A DNA stretch of 64,000 nucleotides. It comes from Algicola sp. (GTDB taxonomy: Bacteria; Bacteroidota; Bacteroidia; Flavobacteriales; Flavobacteriaceae). The position numbers and the translations under genes are program-made. Under the pieces are notes generated by a model. That model was not told the origin of the DNA and searched no databases. It saw only the letters and a program-made list of their open reading frames with translations. Shown here piece after piece: positions 60,280 to 64,000 of this stretch. Location of the stretch: the NCBI GenBank assembly GCA_018222915.1, contig JAAEZI010000001.1, forward strand, positions 139,082 to 203,081, in the 5' to 3' direction. Positions within the stretch are counted from its first letter, which is position 1. The number at the start of each line of letters is the position of its first letter.

Positions 60280-61618
60280 AATATTTATTTGGTCTATCAC
60301 AGTAGCTTTGGCTGGCTTTCTATTCGGCTTCGATACGGTTGTCATCTCTGGCGCTAATAAACCGCTTCAAGACTTATGGAATTTATCACCTATCAATCAC
60401 GGGACCTTTATCATGTCTATGGCATTATGGGGAACTGTTTTGGGCTCTTTACTAGGTGGTATTCCAACCAAAAAGTTGGGTCGGAAAACGACCTTATTCT
60501 GGATAGGTATTTTGTTTTTTGTCTCTGCAATTGGGAGTGCCTTGGTAAGTGATCCATACTTATTTTCGTTTTTTCGATTTATAGGTGGCGTTGGCGTTGG
60601 CGTGAGTTCCGTTGCTGCGCCTATTTATATTTCTGAAATTACCTCACCAGAAAGTCGCGGTCGCTTAGGTGCCTTGTATCAGTTTTGCTTGGTTTTTGGA
60701 ATTTTGATGGCTTTTGTAAGTAATTGGGCACTCAAAGGTGTTGGAGGTGAGAATGATTGGCGTTGGATGTTAGGTGTTGAAGCTATACCTGCATTTTTAT
60801 ATACGATTATGGTCCTAAAAGTTCCAAAAAGCCCTAGGTGGTTGGTTTTGCAGAAGGGTGATGATGATAAGGCCTTACCTATACTTAACGTGATCTATGA
60901 AAAAATTGAACTTGCCAAAGCGAAATTAGCTGAAATTAAAGCAGATGCCGCCTTACCTAGTAGCAGTGACAATTTGTTTAATAAAAAGTACAAGCGCGTA
61001 CTTTGGTTAGGATTTCTAATAGCCTTTTTTAATCAATTATCCGGAATTAATTTTGTGCTCTATTATGCGCCTGAGATTTTAGAACAAGCAGGATTAGGTG
61101 GTGAAGATTCCCTGTTTAATTCCATCGCGATTGGCATCGTCAATCTATTGTTTACGCTTGTTGGCGTAAGGCTTATAGATAAACTGGGTCGACGTCAATT
61201 AATTATCATTGGGTCTATTGGTTATATTTTTAGTTTATTGATGGTTGGCTTATGCTTCCAGATGGATTTGAGTCCAACATTGCTCTTAATTTTTATCTGT
61301 CTTTTTGTGGCGTCACATGCCATCGGTCAAGGTGCCGTGATTTGGGTCTTTATATCGGAAATTTTCCCAAATCGTGTACGCTCTTACGGTCAGAGTTGGG
61401 GCACAGGAACTCATTGGGTCTTTGCGGCCATTATTACTTTGGTAACGCCTTATTTTATTGATAGTGATGAAGGTGTCTTTAGAGATAATCTCCAAGTCAT
61501 CTATTATTTCTTCGCAGGAATGATGGTGCTTCAATTATTATGGGCCATATTTAAAATGCCTGAAACGAAAGGTGTTTCTCTGGAAGATTTGGAAAAAGAA
61601 TTGATAGACAACGAATAG
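60269..61618 (+). CDS. MFS sugar porter, likely fructose importer
   Basis: A 449-residue transporter with 12 membrane helices and sugar-porter motifs: TKKLGRKTTLF between TM2 and TM3, PIYISEITSPESRGRLGALYQ (PESRG), VPKSPRWLV, and PETKGVSLEDLEKE at the end. It moves a monosaccharide, with protons, through the inner membrane. Fructose is inferred from the GH32 and fructokinase neighbours. ATG 60269 lies inside the end of the GH32 gene (11-base overlap); the kinase ATG is 1 base past its stop. Confidence 0.88.
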   Translation: MRNKIFIWSITVALAGFLFGFDTVVISGANKPLQDLWNLSPINHGTFIMSMALWGTVLGSLLGGIPTKKLGRKTTLFWIGILFFVSAIGSALVSDPYLFSFFRFIGGVGVGVSSVAAPIYISEITSPESRGRLGALYQFCLVFGILMAFVSNWALKGVGGENDWRWMLGVEAIPAFLYTIMVLKVPKSPRWLVLQKGDDDKALPILNVIYEKIELAKAKLAEIKADAALPSSSDNLFNKKYKRVLWLGFLIAFFNQLSGINFVLYYAPEILEQAGLGGEDSLFNSIAIGIVNLLFTLVGVRLIDKLGRRQLIIIGSIGYIFSLLMVGLCFQMDLSPTLLLIFICLFVASHAIGQGAVIWVFISEIFPNRVRSYGQSWGTGTHWVFAAIITLVTPYFIDSDEGVFRDNLQVIYYFFAGMMVLQLLWAIFKMPETKGVSLEDLEKELIDNE

Positions 61619-61619
61619 A

Positions 61620-62504
61620 ATGACACCTAAAGTAATATGTTATGGCGAAATCCTTTGGGACGTTTTTCCTACCCATACCGTCATTGGAGGCGCTCCTTTG
61701 AATGTCGCATTGCGCATTCAGTCGTTTGGCATTCCAACGGCTGTAATAAGTCGTCTTGGCAAGGATGACCTTGGAAATAAAGCTTTGGCATTTATCGTAA
61801 AACGGCAATTGAATGCTGATTTGATTCAATTTGATGAGAATCTTGAGACAGGATATGTCAAAGTTATATTGGATGACAGTGGTGCGGCATCTTATGAAAT
61901 TCATAAACCAGTGGCTTGGGATATGATTCAGTTAACTAACGACAATAAAAACGCCGTGAGCGCAGCTGATGTATTTGTCTTTGGAAGTTTAGCTTGTAGA
62001 AGTGAGATATCTAAAAAGACCTTACTGCAGTTGCTTCATCTTTCTAATCACGCTGTTTTTGACGTGAATTTACGTCCCCCAGATTACGACTTATCATTTA
62101 TTGTGGAGGTAATATCGCAATCACATACCATCAAATTGAATGACGACGAACTTGATGAAATCGCTGATTTTCTAGGTTTCCAAGATCAAACTATGGAAAC
62201 ACAAATTCAATTATTAGCACAACAGACTCAAACGACTACCATTTGCGTAACGAAGGGAGGTGCTGGTGCACTATTATTTTTTAAAGGGAAATTTTACAAT
62301 AACAATGGTTATCAAGTGACAGTAGAAGATACAGTAGGCGCAGGCGATTCGTTTTTAGCAGCTTTAATTTTTAAGCTATTCATTAAAGCGTTGAAGCCAC
62401 AAGAATCCTTAGATTTTGCGTGTCAAGTTGGTGCTTTAGTAGCTTCTAAGAAAGGTGCAACGACTCAATTAACAGAAGAGGATTTCAAAAAGCTTATCAG
62501 TTAA
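61620..62504 (+). CDS. PfkB-family fructokinase
   Basis: The 294-residue kinase has the PfkB pattern: N-terminal GEILWDVFP and VIGGAPLNVALRIQSFG, and C-terminal TVGAGDSFLAALIF with the catalytic Asp in GAGDS. It phosphorylates the imported sugar with ATP, giving fructose 6-phosphate if fructose is the substrate. It is the last gene of the fructan operon and is convergent with the GH2 gene (overlapping stops). Confidence 0.88.
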   Translation: MTPKVICYGEILWDVFPTHTVIGGAPLNVALRIQSFGIPTAVISRLGKDDLGNKALAFIVKRQLNADLIQFDENLETGYVKVILDDSGAASYEIHKPVAWDMIQLTNDNKNAVSAADVFVFGSLACRSEISKKTLLQLLHLSNHAVFDVNLRPPDYDLSFIVEVISQSHTIKLNDDELDEIADFLGFQDQTMETQIQLLAQQTQTTTICVTKGGAGALLFFKGKFYNNNGYQVTVEDTVGAGDSFLAALIFKLFIKALKPQESLDFACQVGALVASKKGATTQLTEEDFKKLIS

Positions 62505-64000
62505 CAGAATTCAAGGTTACGGTTCCTGCTTTTAAACCTTCACCAGTGACCAGCAACTCTATAGGACCCGATGCTCTTGTTGATTGCACTAAAACCACCA
62601 GTTTTCCACTAAATAGTTTCATAGTGGGTTGGTGAAATAATTCAAGTGAGGTGGCATCGCCATTACAAGCAGCCCTAAATGAACCACTGCCGCTCACTTT
62701 GAATTGTAGTTGGTTGGTTGCTGTCGGACAAGGAATTCCATTTTTATCCACCACCGAAACAGTGACAAATGAGAGGTCTTCACCATTGGCTTCAAGTGTT
62801 GTAACGTCAGGTTCTAAAACAATCTGATGTGGTTTACCAGCTGTTTTTATGTCTTTTTCTGCAACAGGATTTCCATGGGTGTCGAGTGCCACAACTTTCA
62901 ACGTGCCTGGCTGATATTTCACATCCATCCACATCAAACGGTAGCGATGTTGTTTCGTACCTTCTTTATGTTTCTTTTGTATGCCTAGACTTTTTCCATT
63001 TAGGAATAATTCAGCACTATCATAACTCGTATAAACGAATACAGGAGTTATTTGCCCTTCACGACCTTCCCAATTCCAATGAGGCAATAGGTGTAATGTT
63101 TCATCATTGGTATTCCATTTACTCCGATATAAGTAAAATCGGTCTTTTGGTAAACCAGCTAAGTCGCTAATTCCAAAATAGGAGCTACGCGATGGCCAAG
63201 CCTCATCATAAGGTGTGGGTTCACCCAAGTAGTCAAAACCTGTCCATACAAATTCACCAATAACCCATGGTTTGTCGTCTTGCATGACAAAATCATCTTC
63301 AGGTAAATTAGACCAACTACAATATTCTAAATCGTAGGATGACGATTGAAAATCCTTATAAGTTTTCATACTGCCAATTTCTACGGGGAACTTATAAATT
63401 CCTCTAGAACTAACTGTGGAGGCTGTTTCTGATCCTAAAATAAATCCTTGAGGAAAGGTTTCATAAGCTTCTTCATATAGATGGACCCGATAATTTAATC
63501 CTGGAACATCCATAAGCGCACCAAAACCTGATGCCATAACAGCTTTTACCTGATCCATTCCAACCGTAACTGGACGTGTTGGATCTTCTCGATGGAAGAT
63601 GTCTTGTAACCATTTAGCGCGTTTCACGCCGTCACTTCCCCATTGATCCGGTACTTCATTGCCAGAACTCCACATCACAATAGATGGATGATTTCTGGTA
63701 GCCCTTACCAAATTAACGACATCTTTTTCAGCGTAATCCTCAAAAAAGCGATTGTAGCCATTTTTTACTTTAGGTTTTGCCCATTCATCAAAACTTTCAG
63801 CTATAAACATAAAACCCATTTCATCGCATAGTTCTAATTGTTCAATAGAAGGCATATTATGCGCACTTCTGATAGCGTCACACCCCATGTCTTTTAAGAT
63901 TCGTAATTGCCGCCTAAGTGCCGATTTATTAACGGCTGTTCCTAAGGGACCTAAATCGTGATGCAAACAAACACCTTTGAATTTTCTAACGTTTCCATTG
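62497..64000 (-). CDS. GH2 glycosidase (beta-galactosidase-like), N-terminus outside window
   Basis: Only the C-terminal 500 residues are in the window; the frame continues past 64000 without a start. The GH2 barrel is present: the KGVCLHHDLGPLG motif at the right edge, acid/base Glu in MWSSGNEVPDQW, nucleophile Glu in PWVIGEFVWTGFDYLGEPTP. Beyond the barrel are two or three beta domains (from PVFVYTSYDSAELFLNGKSL on) as in DUF4982-type GH2 enzymes. It likely removes beta-galactose or a related sugar from a glycan. It faces the fructan operon and may serve another substrate. Confidence 0.9.
   Translation of the reverse strand, partial: NGNVRKFKGVCLHHDLGPLGTAVNKSALRRQLRILKDMGCDAIRSAHNMPSIEQLELCDEMGFMFIAESFDEWAKPKVKNGYNRFFEDYAEKDVVNLVRATRNHPSIVMWSSGNEVPDQWGSDGVKRAKWLQDIFHREDPTRPVTVGMDQVKAVMASGFGALMDVPGLNYRVHLYEEAYETFPQGFILGSETASTVSSRGIYKFPVEIGSMKTYKDFQSSSYDLEYCSWSNLPEDDFVMQDDKPWVIGEFVWTGFDYLGEPTPYDEAWPSRSSYFGISDLAGLPKDRFYLYRSKWNTNDETLHLLPHWNWEGREGQITPVFVYTSYDSAELFLNGKSLGIQKKHKEGTKQHRYRLMWMDVKYQPGTLKVVALDTHGNPVAEKDIKTAGKPHQIVLEPDVTTLEANGEDLSFVTVSVVDKNGIPCPTATNQLQFKVSGSGSFRAACNGDATSLELFHQPTMKLFSGKLVVLVQSTRASGPIELLVTGEGLKAGTVTLNSVN

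Noticed and set aside
1-64000. Prophage, insertion sequence, integrase or CRISPR array
   Set aside because: No transposase, integrase, phage structural gene, cas gene or regularly spaced repeat was found on either strand.

Overview
The window looks like a chromosome segment of a marine-type Flavobacteriaceae (Bacteroidetes). The DNA is AT-rich. Several promoters fit the Bacteroidetes pattern (TTTG, about 19 bases, TAnnTTTG). There are type IX secretion tails, many lipoproteins, an ECF-sigma/FecR/TonB-receptor cassette and many families typical of Flavobacteriia (DUF4407, DUF4230, DUF4260, PhnA, M56 peptidases). The genus cannot be resolved from the sequence alone. I see no phage, insertion sequence or CRISPR array.

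Layout. 1-5400: end of a glycosyltransferase, a trmB-lysE-alkyltransferase-like operon, then an iron-sulfur/redox run (mrp, nifU, ferredoxin-NADP reductase, ferredoxin). 5390-10380, mostly minus strand: metallophosphoesterase, GDSL lipoprotein, glutaryl-CoA dehydrogenase, and a translation block (trmN6, rimM, rpsP). 10500-19240: calcium-repeat lipoprotein, stress-type four-helix protein, DNA polymerase III alpha fused to its proofreading exonuclease, thioredoxin, ClpP, DUF58 protein and tRNA-Asp. 19750-22950: a small secreted protein, a TPR histidine kinase with its response regulator, and directly behind it repeated ACGG-N5-CCGT boxes, a promoter and a compact terminator-ended transcript that may be a small RNA. 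23500-27770: a BlaI/BlaR1-type module whose repressor gene is broken by an 8-base tandem duplication, followed by TPR and lipoprotein genes. 27760-38750: membrane and envelope genes, then ruvC, hemW and a string of conserved small genes. 39900-42740: a second, intact BlaI/BlaR1 module. 42800-48620: secreted M28 peptidase, DoxX-like protein, M20 dipeptidase, tRNA-Leu, a formylglycine-generating-enzyme-like lipoprotein and a truncated propeller gene. 48680-57760: a leucine-rich type IX cargo, TonB receptor, FecR and ECF sigma factor, divergent from two lipoproteins built from a repeated domain. 58700-64000: a fructan-use operon (GH32, sugar porter, fructokinase) facing a GH2 glycosidase that runs off the window.

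The most interesting signals are regulatory. The two BlaI modules share a symmetric operator of form CTAnAAATnTAG placed on or against the -7 box, although one repressor is frameshifted. The two-component pair is followed by helically phased boxes that appear to drive a non-coding transcript. A structured element of about 75 bases occurs twice, each time immediately after a stop codon. A module with two cysteines and a TonB-C-like fold recurs in the first BlaR1-like protein and in a nearby lipoprotein.
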